43,703 nt of DNA from UBA1479 sp038109305 (lineage in GTDB: Bacteria; Pseudomonadota; Alphaproteobacteria; Rhodospirillales; Casp-alpha2). The translations under genes were made by a program, and so were the position numbers. This document shows positions 1-8,122 of this stretch, one piece after another (the first letter of the stretch is position 1; every line of letters starts with the position of its first letter). The notes under the pieces are model-generated. The model saw only the letters and a program-made list of their open reading frames with translations, had not been told where the DNA came from and did no database searches. The stretch is taken from the NCBI GenBank assembly GCA_038109305.1, contig JAYNIR010000019.1, positions 1-43,703 of the forward strand, in the 5' to 3' direction.

Positions 1-2
1 TT

Positions 3-506
3 CCGGGGGCGTGGGTCCTGACACTCCGGGCGGGATTTTTGTGCGGCACGTGGGTCGCCGCCGCCGTGGTGCCGGCGGCGGCGACCGTCGGGGCGCTCGC
101 GATCTTCCTTGCCGCGCGCTATGCCGTGGGGGATTTGTTACTACGCAAGGCCGGGCCCTTCGTCCAGAAGATGGAGGCCGGGTTCCGGGAAAACGCCTTC
201 AGCTACATGATGTTCCTGCGCCTGGTGCCGGCGTTTCCCTTCTGGCTGGTCAATCTGGTGCCGGCGTTTTTGAACGTCACCGTGCCGGTCTATGCAGTGG
301 CGACGTTCTTCGGCATCCTGCCTGGCACCATCGTATACAGCAGCATCGGCAGCGGCCTCGGCCAGGTGATCCAGGCCGGCGGCACGCCCAACCTGGGCAT
401 CATGGAGGAACCGCATGTCTTGGGCACCATCCTGGGCCTTGCCGTTTTGTCGCTCCTGCCCATCGCTTATAAAAAGATCAAGGCCCGGGGCAAGTCGGCG
501 TCATGA
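3..506 (+). CDS. TVP38/TMEM64 (DedA-like) family membrane protein, 5' end outside window
   Basis: The reading frame is open to the left edge of the window, so the N-terminus is missing and no start can be chosen. The visible 167 residues are hydrophobic, with several membrane segments. They carry the family signature in order: a proline-rich entry followed by a GFLCGTW-type turn (family consensus GFLFG), an ARYAVG stretch, then FLRLVPAFPFWLVNLVPAF and GILPGTIVYSSIGSG. These match the SNARE-associated/TVP38 domain, whose members are thought to act in membrane lipid or small-ion homeostasis; the substrate is unknown. The stop overlaps a spurious ATG, and the next true start lies 24 bases on, so the protein is probably co-transcribed with the flavoprotein that follows. 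That pairing (TVP38 plus mercuric-reductase-like enzyme) is common in proteobacteria. Family assignment is confident, function is not. Confidence 0.85.
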   Translation, partial: PGAWVLTLRAGFLCGTWVAAAVVPAAATVGALAIFLAARYAVGDLLLRKAGPFVQKMEAGFRENAFSYMMFLRLVPAFPFWLVNLVPAFLNVTVPVYAVATFFGILPGTIVYSSIGSGLGQVIQAGGTPNLGIMEEPHVLGTILGLAVLSLLPIAYKKIKARGKSAS

Positions 507-530
507 GCGACAGACCATGAGCGAGAGAAC

Positions 531-1955
531 ATGAGCAACAAAATCGAAGCGGACATCTGTGTAATCGGCGCGGGCTCGGGCGGCCTCAGCGTCGCCGCCG
601 GAGCGTCGCAGATGGGGGCGCGCGTCGTACTGCTTGAAAAAGGCGAAATGGGCGGCGATTGTCTGAATTACGGTTGCGTGCCCTCGAAGGCCCTGCTGGC
701 GGCGGGCCATGCGGCCGATTCCGTCCGCCACGCCAAGCGTTTCGGCGTCAATGCCACGCTCGAGGGTATCGAAGGCGCAGCAGTCTACGGCCATGTCGAA
801 GGTGTCATCGACGCCATCCGCCCGATGGATAGCCAGGAACGCTTCGAAGGCCTGGACGTCACCGTGATCCGCGCGGCGGGCCGCTTCACCGGGTCGGACA
901 CGGTCCTGGCGGGCGATACGGAAATCCGCGCCAAGCGCATCGTCGTCGCGACCGGATCCCGCGCCGCGATCCCGCCAATCCCGGGATTGGGTCAGGTGGA
1001 TTACCTGACCAACGAAACCGTGTTCGACGGGCCGAACCTTCCCGAACACCTGGTCGTCATCGGCGGCGGGCCCATCGGCGTCGAAATGGCGCAGGCGCAC
1101 GCGCACCTGGGATGCCGCGTGACGGTCGTCGAGATGTTTTCGATCATGGCCAACGACGATCCCGAATTGGTCGATGTCGTCCGCCGGCGGCTGATCCGGG
1201 ACGGCGTCGACCTCCGCGAAGGGGCCAAGGTGCTGCGCATTGAAAAAACCCCTTCGGGCGTCCGCGTCGTCATCGACCGGGACGGCGCCGAACAGGCCGT
1301 CGACGGCACGCACCTGCTGGTCGCCGCCGGGCGCACGGCCAATGTCGATGGGCTCGGTCTGGAAAAGGCCGGGATCGAATATTCGCCCAAGGGCATCCAT
1401 GTGGATGCGCGGCTTCGCACCACCAACCGCCGCGTCTTCGCCATCGGCGACGTGGCGGGCGCGCTGCAGTTCACGCACGTGGCGGGCTATCACGCGGGCG
1501 TCGTCATCAAAAACGCGCTGTTCCGACTGCCGGCCAAGGCCGATCATATCAACGTGCCGTGGGTGACCTACACCTCGCCGGAACTGGCGCAGGTCGGGTT
1601 GACGGAAAAACAGGCGCGGGACGCCGGCCACGCCTTCGATATACTGCGCTGGCCGTTTCACGAAAACGACCGCGCCCAGGCGGAACGCGACGCCGACGGC
1701 TTCGTCAAGGCGGTGGTCACGAAAAAGGGCAAGGTGCTGGGCTGCGGCATCGCCGGCCCGCACGCGGGCGAACACATCATCGCCTGGTCCCTGGCGCTGT
1801 CGAAGGGGCTCAAGGTCGGCGATCTGGCGCAGTTCATTGTCCCCTATCCGACCCTGGGCGAAGTCACCAAGCGCGCCGCCGGCAGCTTTTATGTGTCCAA
1901 ACTGTTCAGCGAGCGGACGCGGGCGATTGTACGCTTCCTTCTGCGGCTGCCCTGA
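531..1955 (+). CDS. Mercuric reductase-like FAD/NAD(P) disulfide oxidoreductase
   Basis: A 474-residue class I pyridine nucleotide-disulfide oxidoreductase. The FAD-binding GAGSGG motif is at residues 13-18, the redox-active disulfide is C44/C49 in GGDCLNYGCVPSKALL, the NAD(P) site is VIGGGPIGVEMA, and the second FAD contact is VFAIGDVAG. The C-terminal dimerisation domain has H-A-G-E near residue 411 in place of the H-P-T of lipoamide dehydrogenase and glutathione reductase. There is no N-terminal heavy-metal-binding domain and no C-terminal Cys pair, so true mercuric reductase activity is unlikely. The last 25 residues form a basic amphipathic tail, as in homologues linked to TVP38 membrane proteins. 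ATG 531 is used because the two ATGs just upstream (503, 517) hit stops within a few codons; all three sit in repeats of ATGAGC/ATGAGCGA type. Physiological substrate unknown. Confidence 0.88.
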   Translation: MSNKIEADICVIGAGSGGLSVAAGASQMGARVVLLEKGEMGGDCLNYGCVPSKALLAAGHAADSVRHAKRFGVNATLEGIEGAAVYGHVEGVIDAIRPMDSQERFEGLDVTVIRAAGRFTGSDTVLAGDTEIRAKRIVVATGSRAAIPPIPGLGQVDYLTNETVFDGPNLPEHLVVIGGGPIGVEMAQAHAHLGCRVTVVEMFSIMANDDPELVDVVRRRLIRDGVDLREGAKVLRIEKTPSGVRVVIDRDGAEQAVDGTHLLVAAGRTANVDGLGLEKAGIEYSPKGIHVDARLRTTNRRVFAIGDVAGALQFTHVAGYHAGVVIKNALFRLPAKADHINVPWVTYTSPELAQVGLTEKQARDAGHAFDILRWPFHENDRAQAERDADGFVKAVVTKKGKVLGCGIAGPHAGEHIIAWSLALSKGLKVGDLAQFIVPYPTLGEVTKRAAGSFYVSKLFSERTRAIVRFLLRLP

Positions 1956-2054
1956 CCGCCGGGTGCGTGGCCCGTTCCCTTGATGACACCCCCTCGATCA
2001 CGCCCCCTTTGATGATGATTGCGAACGCCCCGGGCAGCTCATAACTTGGCGACC

Positions 2055-2837
2055 ATGGCCGAAACGTCTCCGAAAAAACCCGCGTTCTACCAGAGCCTCT
2101 CCGCCCGGCTGCTGGTCATGACGGTGTTTTTCGTGATGCTGGCGGAACTATTTATTTATACGCTGTCGGTCGCGCGATACCGCAAAAGCTATCTGGAAGA
2201 ACGCATCGTCCGCGCGCGGCTCGCCAGTCTGGCGGTGGAAACCATGCCGCATCAGGCGGAGGATAAAACCTCGGCCACATCCTGCTCAGCAATTCCGACA
2301 GCTACGCGATCATCCTGCGCTACGCCGACCGGCGGCAGCCAGACCTTGGATTATGCCGCCGTGTCGGCGTCGGGCCGGGGCCGCCCGGTCAGCCCGGCGG
2401 ACATCGCCCAGTCTGCGGGTGAGCTGATCGTTGCCGAGGCGCAGGCGGCGGGCGCGCCCGATTTAGCCTGGTGCGCGCAAGTACAGGACGGATTGATGGT
2501 GTCCGTCGACAAGGGCCAGTCCATCGGCGTGTTCGAAAACCTGGGCCGCAACGCGCGCCAAGCGGGCGCCCGGTCGGTTACCGTGACGGCGCAGGCGTAT
2601 CCGGATTACATCGCCATCGACGTCACGGACGACGGGCCCGGCCTGCCGGAAAAAGCCCGCGAAAATTTATTTCAGCCGTTCGCCGGCTCGGCCCGCGAAG
2701 GCGGCACCGGCGTGGGTCTGGTCATCGCCCGCGAGGTCCTCCGCGTCCCCGGCGGCGAATTTGATCTCATCGAAACATCCGTCCGCGGCACGCGCTTTCG
2801 AATGACCGTCGTTTCCGCGGCGGTGCGACAATCCTGA
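2055..2837 (+). pseudogene. Decayed sensor histidine kinase (frameshift plus loss of the central domains)
   Basis: The N-terminus reads as a normal sensor kinase: a short cytoplasmic lead, one membrane helix around residues 16-35, then YRKSYLEERIVRARL. Near base 2268 homology moves to another frame, where GHILLSNSDSYAIILRYADR continues the extracytoplasmic sensor region. Near base 2340 it returns to the first frame at QTLDYA, which resembles the end of the second dimerisation helix. The second membrane helix, HAMP and the phosphoacceptor histidine segment are absent. The GHKL ATPase half is intact: N box NLGRNARQAG, G1 DDGPGLP and G2 GGTGVGL. An open frame survives from ATG 2055 (a TTG at 2019 is also possible), but the product cannot autophosphorylate in the usual way. 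No response regulator lies nearby. I infer a pseudogene; sequencing or assembly error cannot explain the missing middle. Confidence 0.75.
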
Positions 2838-2851
2838 TCGGGAGAACACAA

Positions 2852-3634
2852 ATGATGTCGAAAGTCCCCACTTGGAATCCGGGCCAGTATCTGAAATTCG
2901 CGGGCCAGCGCCTGCGCCCGGCGCTGGACCTGTTGAACCAGATCGACGCGGAAGACCCGCAATCGGTGTTCGATCTCGGCTGCGGGCCCGGCAACGTGAC
3001 GCCGTTTTTGCAGGGCCGCTGGCCGGGCGCGCAGATCACCGGCATCGACACGTCCGACGAAATGCTGGCCAAGGCCAAGGCCGAACACCCAACCATGAAC
3101 TGGGTCAAAGGCGACGGCAAAACCTGGGCGCCGGACGCCCCCGCCGACGTAATTTATTCCAACGCGGCGCTGCATTGGATCGACGGCCATGCGGAACTGT
3201 TCCCGCGGCTGCTGGCATGCCTAAAGCCCGGTGGCACGCTCGCTATCCAGATGCCGCACAATCACAAGGCGCCGTCACACATGGGCATGCGCGAGGTCGT
3301 CATGTCGGGCGCATGGCAGGGCCGGCTGGAGCCGATCATCCGCACCGAACCGGTCGCCGATCCGGAGGTCTATTACGATATCCTCGCCCCGCACGCGGCC
3401 CACTTGAACATTTGGGAAACCACCTACGCCCAGGTGATGGAAGGCAACAATCCCGCCGCCGAATTCACCAAGGGTTCGGCGTTAAAACCTTTCCTCGACG
3501 CGTTGACCGACGCGGACGAAAACCGCGAATTTTTCGAGACCTATTCGGCCCGCATGCAGGCGGCCTACCCGAAACGCGCCGACGGCAAAACGCTGTTCCA
3601 CTTCCAGCGGCTTTTCATCGTCGCCAAGGCTTGA
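2852..3634 (+). CDS. tam: Trans-aconitate 2-methyltransferase
   Basis: 260 residues, the usual Tam length (about 255). It is a Rossmann-fold SAM methyltransferase with motif I FDLGCGPGNVT at residues 40-50, acidic residue after beta-2 (GIDTSDEMLAKA), YSNAALHWI and LKPGGTLAIQMP. The N-terminal WNPGQYLKF corresponds to the WdpaqYlrF start typical of Tam. Tam methylates trans-aconitate, a spontaneous isomer of the TCA intermediate cis-aconitate that inhibits aconitase, and so acts in metabolite damage control in the cytosol. A GGAG at 2841-2844 sits seven bases before ATG 2852; ATG 2855 is an equally possible start. The gene converges on the downstream gamma-glutamyltransferase with 15 bases between stops. 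Generic methyltransferases of this fold are common, but the N-terminal signature makes Tam the best call. Confidence 0.85.
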   Translation: MMSKVPTWNPGQYLKFAGQRLRPALDLLNQIDAEDPQSVFDLGCGPGNVTPFLQGRWPGAQITGIDTSDEMLAKAKAEHPTMNWVKGDGKTWAPDAPADVIYSNAALHWIDGHAELFPRLLACLKPGGTLAIQMPHNHKAPSHMGMREVVMSGAWQGRLEPIIRTEPVADPEVYYDILAPHAAHLNIWETTYAQVMEGNNPAAEFTKGSALKPFLDALTDADENREFFETYSARMQAAYPKRADGKTLFHFQRLFIVAKA

Positions 3635-3649
3635 GGCCGATCCGAGAGG

Positions 3650-5581
3650 TTATGACGGGTCGCAGGCAACGGACGGCTTGCCTGTCTGCGTGACGCGCAG
3701 GCGGCCCTGGTGTTCCCAAATCTCAAGCGCGGCATTGCCGTACCGGGCGCCCGACGCGGCGGGCAGGCGGGGCAGCGACTGATCCGTGCCACCCAACGTC
3801 GTCTGCGCCAAACCGCTGGTAAACGCGACCGTGATCCGGCCCAGGCCAGGGCACGCCCAGGCCGCCGATGTTGCCGGCCCTGCCAGCATGACCGCGCCTT
3901 CGCGCCGTTTGTCCGCCGCACCCGCGAGCCCGCCCGACTTGAGCCGCATCAGGCTTTGGATGCCTGATCGCATGCGGCGGATTTCCGCTTCGTGGCCCAT
4001 GGCGCGGAGCGCCGGAATTTCGCCGATCAACGGTTCTTCGACCTCGATGGGGCCGCCCCGGCTCATGACATGCGGCAGGTCGGCGGCAGCCTGCGGGCCC
4101 AAGCCCCAGACCAGCACGCCCAGGACCGAGCGCACGGTATAGCCGATGATGCTGGACCCGCCGGGCGATCCGGTCGCCAGGACGAAGTCGCCGTTACTGT
4201 CCAGCACGATGGTCGGCGACATGGACGACCGGGGCCGCTTGCCGGGGCCAGCGCGGTTGGGCGCGGACTTGCCCCGCCATTCAGGGCGGAAGGAAAAATC
4301 CGTCAACTGGTTGTTCAGCAAGAATCCCCTGACCATCAACCGCGATCCGAAGACGCTTTCCACCGTGGTGGTGAAGGACGCAACGTTGCCGGCGGCGTCG
4401 ACGATGCTCATGTGCGCGGTCGAAAGTCCTTTCTCCGCGTCGTCGGGTCCCATGAAGGCCGCCGCCGCGCCCGGTGGCCGGCCCGGGTCGACGATGCCGG
4501 GGATGGCGCGGCCGGGCGTGATCATGCCGCTTCGCTTGTTCAAGTAAACGCGGTCGATCAGGCCGTCGATCGGCACCGGCGTAAAATCGCTGTCGCTCAC
4601 ATAGGCCTTGCGGTCGGCGAAGGCGATGCGCCCGGCTTCGCCGATCAGGTGCAGGGCTTTCGGCGCATTGGGCCGAAGGTCCGCCAGGGGGAAGCGTTCT
4701 AGCAATCCCAAAATCTGCAACGTCGCGATGCCGCCCGACGACGGGGGCCCCATGCCGCAGACAGTGTATCCCTTGAACGGCGCGCACACGGCCGGGCGCT
4801 TTTTCGCTTGATAGGCCGCGATGTCCGCCGTTGTCATAGGCGCTGGGTTATAGGGCGCTGTGCTGACCGCCTGCGCGATACCTTCCGCGATGGCACCTTC
4901 ATACATCACGCGCGCACCCCGTTCGGCGATCAGCGTCAGCGTTTCGGCCAGCGCCGGACTCTTCAGGATCGCGCCCGCTGGCTTTGGCTCGTCGCCGTCA
5001 TAAAAATACGCCTTCGCTCCGGGCACCTTGCGGATGTGCCGGTCGCCCGCGATCTGCCGGGCCAGCCGGTCCGATATGGCGAAGCCGTCGCTCGACAATT
5101 TGATCGCGCGCCCGAACAAATCCCGCCACGGCAGGTTGCCGTGATCCGTGTGCGCCAGTTCCAGCATCCGGATGACGCCCGGCACGCCGACGGCGCGGCC
5201 GCCCAAAATTGCATCGCGGTAGGGGATCGGCCCGCCGCGTTTATCCAGAAACATCCCTTCGCGGGCGGATGCCGGCGCGATTTCCCTCCCGTCGTATGTT
5301 TCGATTTTTTTCTTCGCCCGGTCGTAATGCACCAGAAACCCGCCGCCGCCGATGCCGGACGATTGCGGTTCGACCAGGGTCATCACCATTTGTGCCGCAA
5401 TGGCCGCGTCGATCGCCGAGCCGCCCCGGTCCAGCACGTCGAGTGCCGCTTCCGCCGCCAGCGGATGGCTGACCGATACGCCGTAGGCCCCGGTGGGCCC
5501 AACCGCGCCGTCTTCCGCCGGGGCCACGGCGCAGCTGGTGACGGCGCAGGCAATCAGGGCAAAAACCGATATGAGGCGCAT
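3650..5581 (-). CDS. Gamma-glutamyltransferase lipoprotein with C-terminal MliC-like domain
   Basis: 643 residues; ordinary bacterial GGTs have about 530-580. Residues 1-17 are a signal peptide ending in a lipobox (V14-T15-S16-C17), so the enzyme is predicted to be membrane-anchored in the periplasm. The GGT domain covers about 30-565: GGSAIDAAIAAQ, the self-cleavage/nucleophile site STAHMSIVD (T388, equivalent to T391 of E. coli GGT) and the oxyanion-hole SPGGSS at 472-477. The normal GGT end, AGAADKRREG, is at 553-562. A further segment (576-643) follows, resembling MliC/PliC lysozyme inhibitors: Cys577 and Cys640 placed as the terminal disulfide, SLPRLPAASGARY at 602-614 and an EIW aromatic site. 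GGT hydrolyses or transfers gamma-glutamyl groups of glutathione; MliC binds c-type lysozyme. AAGGAG lies 11 bases before the ATG. The frame is continuous, so this is not a frameshift artefact. The GGT call is firm, the MliC call is from motifs. Confidence 0.85.
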   Translation of the reverse strand: MRLISVFALIACAVTSCAVAPAEDGAVGPTGAYGVSVSHPLAAEAALDVLDRGGSAIDAAIAAQMVMTLVEPQSSGIGGGGFLVHYDRAKKKIETYDGREIAPASAREGMFLDKRGGPIPYRDAILGGRAVGVPGVIRMLELAHTDHGNLPWRDLFGRAIKLSSDGFAISDRLARQIAGDRHIRKVPGAKAYFYDGDEPKPAGAILKSPALAETLTLIAERGARVMYEGAIAEGIAQAVSTAPYNPAPMTTADIAAYQAKKRPAVCAPFKGYTVCGMGPPSSGGIATLQILGLLERFPLADLRPNAPKALHLIGEAGRIAFADRKAYVSDSDFTPVPIDGLIDRVYLNKRSGMITPGRAIPGIVDPGRPPGAAAAFMGPDDAEKGLSTAHMSIVDAAGNVASFTTTVESVFGSRLMVRGFLLNNQLTDFSFRPEWRGKSAPNRAGPGKRPRSSMSPTIVLDSNGDFVLATGSPGGSSIIGYTVRSVLGVLVWGLGPQAAADLPHVMSRGGPIEVEEPLIGEIPALRAMGHEAEIRRMRSGIQSLMRLKSGGLAGAADKRREGAVMLAGPATSAAWACPGLGRITVAFTSGLAQTTLGGTDQSLPRLPAASGARYGNAALEIWEHQGRLRVTQTGKPSVACDPS

Positions 5582-5650
5582 GACCGGGCGGGCTCCTTAG
5601 CTCCTTAAGAAGGGGGTTCAGCGGGCAGGCCTGACCGGGTATAGCTAACG

Positions 5651-5702
5651 CATTCCCGGGTGCAGGGGAATGCCCGCCGCCATCCAGGCCCCGTCAGGGG
5701 CC
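5651..5702. promoter_or_regulatory. Two small hairpins in the ggt/panB divergent intergenic region
   Basis: Two perfect inverted repeats lie between the divergent starts of the GGT gene and panB. The first is CATTCCC (5651-5657) with GGGAATG (5666-5672). The second is GGCCCC (5687-5692), loop GTCA, GGGGCC (5697-5702). Neither is followed by a T run, so they are not obvious terminators. They could be operators or leader hairpins. No convincing -35/-10 pair was found here. Short GC-rich hairpins are frequent by chance in this genome. Confidence 0.25.
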
Positions 5703-5796
5703 CGTCCTCAATGCTGCGCTGCAGTATTCCGCTTGCCCGCTCGCTCTGCTAAAGTCCTCAGCCTCCGGGACTAAAAAAACGAAAACAGAGGGAGGC

Positions 5797-6603
5797 ATGG
5801 CGCGTATCACGGTTGACGAGCTTAAGGTGCGGAAAGGCGGCACGCCCATCGTGTCGCTGACGGCCTATACCACGCCGCAGGCCAAATTCCTCGATCCGCA
5901 TTGCGACTTTTTGTTGGTCGGCGACTCACTCGCCATGGTCGTTTATGGGTTGGAAACCACGCGCGGCGTCACCATCGAAATCATGTGCGCCCACGGCCGC
6001 GCCGTCACCCGCGGCGCGCAGCGCGCCTTGGTTGTCGTCGATTTGCCGCAGGGCACGTACGAAGGGTCCACCAAACAGGCCGTCGCGTCGGCCCGCCGGG
6101 TGATCGAGGAAACCCAGGCCCAGGCGGTAAAGCTCGAAGGCGGGGTCGAAATGGCCAAGACGGTGGAGGCCATCGTCGGCGCCGGGGTGCCGGTACTGGG
6201 CCATGTCGGTCTGCTGCCGCAAAAGGCCGAACACCGGGGCGCCTTTAAAATTCAGGGCCGGGACGACGCCGGTGCGAAACAGGTGATGGCCGATGCGAAG
6301 TCCATCTCGGATGCCGGTGCCTTCGCCATGGTCATCGAAGGCACGGTCGAACCGGTCGCCCGCGAAATCACCGAAACCGTGCCGGTCCCGACCATCGGCA
6401 TCGGCGCGTCGCCGGCCTGCGACGGGCAGATTTTGGTGACCCAGGACATGTGCGGCCTGTTCGCCGATTTCACGCCCAAGTTCGTGAAGAAGTATGCCGA
6501 CCTGGGCCGCATGCTGGAACAGGCGGCGGCTGAATACGCCGAAGAGGTCCGCACCCGAAAGTTTCCGGGTCTCGAACACTGCTTCGGCGTCGAAAAGAAA
6601 TAG
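5797..6603 (+). CDS. panB: 3-methyl-2-oxobutanoate hydroxymethyltransferase
   Basis: 268 residues against 264 in E. coli. The enzyme transfers a hydroxymethyl group from methylene-tetrahydrofolate to 2-ketoisovalerate, giving ketopantoate, the first step of pantothenate synthesis. All expected residues are visible: the magnesium ligands D43 (LLVGDSLAMV), D82 (VVVDLPQGTYE) and E114 (VKLEGG), and the catalytic E181 (AMVIEGTV). LTAYTTPQAK is the usual LTAYDYPTA start with D replaced by T. A strong GAGGGAGG ends two bases before the ATG, which is unusually close. panC begins 22 bases after the stop, so the two form an operon. The missing reductase (panE) and panD are not in this window. Confidence 0.96.
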   Translation: MARITVDELKVRKGGTPIVSLTAYTTPQAKFLDPHCDFLLVGDSLAMVVYGLETTRGVTIEIMCAHGRAVTRGAQRALVVVDLPQGTYEGSTKQAVASARRVIEETQAQAVKLEGGVEMAKTVEAIVGAGVPVLGHVGLLPQKAEHRGAFKIQGRDDAGAKQVMADAKSISDAGAFAMVIEGTVEPVAREITETVPVPTIGIGASPACDGQILVTQDMCGLFADFTPKFVKKYADLGRMLEQAAAEYAEEVRTRKFPGLEHCFGVEKK

Positions 6604-6625
6604 CCGGGCGCATCGGGCCCCGATC

Positions 6626-7462
6626 ATGGAAACCGTCAGAACCATAACTGGCCTTCGCGCCCGCGTCACAGGGTGGCGGCGGGCGGGTGACCGGGTCGGC
6701 CTGGTGCCGACCATGGGGGCGCTGCACGCGGGCCATGTCGAACTGGTGAAAAATTCGGTCAAGGCGTGCGGGCGGACGGTCGTGACGCTGTTCGTCAATC
6801 CGGCGCAGTTCGGCCCGAACGAGGATTTTTCCGTCTACCCCCGGGACGAAGCACGGGATGCCGCAATGGTCGAAGCCGAAGGTGCTGATCTTCTGTTCGC
6901 GCCCGACGTGGCCGAGGTCTATCCCGGCGGCCATTCGACCAAGGTTCATGTCGGCGGGCTGGGCGACGTTCTCGAAGGCGAATTCCGCCCAGGGTTTTTC
7001 ACCGGCGTCGCGACGGTGGTGACGAAACTGCTGTTACAGGCGCTGCCGGACGAAGCGTTCTTTGGCGAAAAGGATTATCAGCAGCTTCAGATCATCACCC
7101 GGCTTGCTCGTGATCTCGACATCCCGTCGAAAATCACCGGCATCAAAACCGTACGCGAAGCGGACGGGCTCGCGCTGTCGTCGCGCAACGCCTACCTGAC
7201 GCCCGACGAACGCGCCGCCGCGCCGGCGCTTTACGGCACGATCTCCCGGGTTGCCGAACAGGTAGGCCGGGGGGAGCTGCCGCGGGCGCTGGAACAGTGG
7301 GCGACGGATCAGCTTGGGCAGGCCGGGTTCGGCCGTGTCGATTACGTCACCGTGCGCGACGCCGCGACCCTGGAAGAAGCCGCCGACGCCGTCAGACCGG
7401 CCCGCGTGCTGGCCGCTGCGTGGCTTGGCCGGGCGCGGCTGATCGACAATGTGCCTGTTTGA
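6626..7462 (+). CDS. panC: Pantothenate synthetase (pantoate--beta-alanine ligase)
   Basis: 278 residues, the normal length. It condenses pantoate with beta-alanine using ATP, through a pantoyl adenylate, as the last step of pantothenate synthesis in the cytosol. Nucleotidyltransferase motifs are intact: VPTMGALHAGHVELV with H34 and H37 (HIGH equivalent), NPAQFGPNEDF, FFGEKDYQQLQII, and ADGLALSSRNAYL (KMSKS equivalent). ATG 6626 is chosen over in-frame upstream starts inside panB because family proteins begin just before the TITGLRA segment. The gene follows panB by 22 bases and ends four bases from the convergent stop of the EF-hand remnant. That leaves no room for a terminator, and suggests the neighbouring gene lost its 3' part at this point. 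Confidence 0.96.
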   Translation: METVRTITGLRARVTGWRRAGDRVGLVPTMGALHAGHVELVKNSVKACGRTVVTLFVNPAQFGPNEDFSVYPRDEARDAAMVEAEGADLLFAPDVAEVYPGGHSTKVHVGGLGDVLEGEFRPGFFTGVATVVTKLLLQALPDEAFFGEKDYQQLQIITRLARDLDIPSKITGIKTVREADGLALSSRNAYLTPDERAAAPALYGTISRVAEQVGRGELPRALEQWATDQLGQAGFGRVDYVTVRDAATLEEAADAVRPARVLAAAWLGRARLIDNVPV

Positions 7463-7466
7463 CCGG

Positions 7467-8018
7467 TCAGGCCGCCGGCATGTCGATGCCGCCGTGATAA
7501 TTTTCCCGGTCGCGTTTGTGGGTGCGGGAAATGGCCCATTCCTTGTCGATGCCAGGGCAGTCGAGCCCGTCCGGAAATTTTGTCTTCAGGCCGGTTTCGA
7601 ACAGGTCTCGCTGGATCGCAAGCTTGTTGTCGTATTGCCGCCCGCGGCCGATGCCGCAAAGCGTCTCGAACCCGATGGCTTCCTTGCCGACCTGACCGTC
7701 CAGGCGCTGCCCGCCCATGGCGCCGGAACCTTTGCCGCCTGAACCCATGCCGCTTTGGTCTTGGCCAACGCCAGGCCCGCCCCCGCCGAACCGGGCCTCC
7801 AATTCCTCGCGGGTGATGAAGCCATCGCCTAAGGTGTCGAGCCGTTTAAACATCGGCGGCCGGCGCAGCCATTTATCGCGGCTGATCTTGCCGTCGCCGT
7901 CCGCGTCCATGTTCTGCAACATGCGGTCGACGCGGGTTTGCGCGGCGGCCGGCGGGGACGGCAAAAAAACGGCCGCGGCCAGAAGGGCCGCGGCGGACAA
8001 TCTGAAAACCGCTTGCAT
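7467..8018 (-). pseudogene. Secreted EF-hand protein, apparently an M23 metallopeptidase cut off at its first zinc motif
   Basis: 183 residues. Residues 1-26 form a Sec signal peptide ending AAAQ. Two EF-hand loops follow: DADGDGKISRDK from D38 and DTLGDGFITREE from D61; position 3 of the second loop is Leu instead of Asp/Asn, so it may bind calcium weakly. A Gly-rich linker (76-104) precedes a C-terminal part ending YHGGIDMPAA. HGGID (H175, D179) matches the HxxxD first zinc site of M23 peptidoglycan endopeptidases, normally followed by about 100 more residues with the HxH motif. Here translation stops four residues later, four bases from the panC stop. I infer 3' truncation of an EF-hand/M23 cell-wall hydrolase. 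The remaining protein may still be secreted and bind calcium but cannot be a working M23 peptidase. Confidence 0.6.
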
Positions 8019-8122
8019 GACGAAAGCGCCGAAAAAACCGCACCGTTGAACAGCAGGCTTAGGAGACGCTTGGAAAAGTCCCGGAAAAATTTACGACCGC
8101 CTGCTTGGCGCGGCAATCGGAT

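Noticed and set aside
501..1775. 424-residue antisense frame over the flavoprotein
   Set aside because: Shadow of the real gene; composition is Arg/Asp/His-rich as for mirror frames and it has no motif.
531..1955. Mercury resistance (merA)
   Set aside because: No N-terminal metal-binding domain, no C-terminal Cys pair, no mer operon genes.
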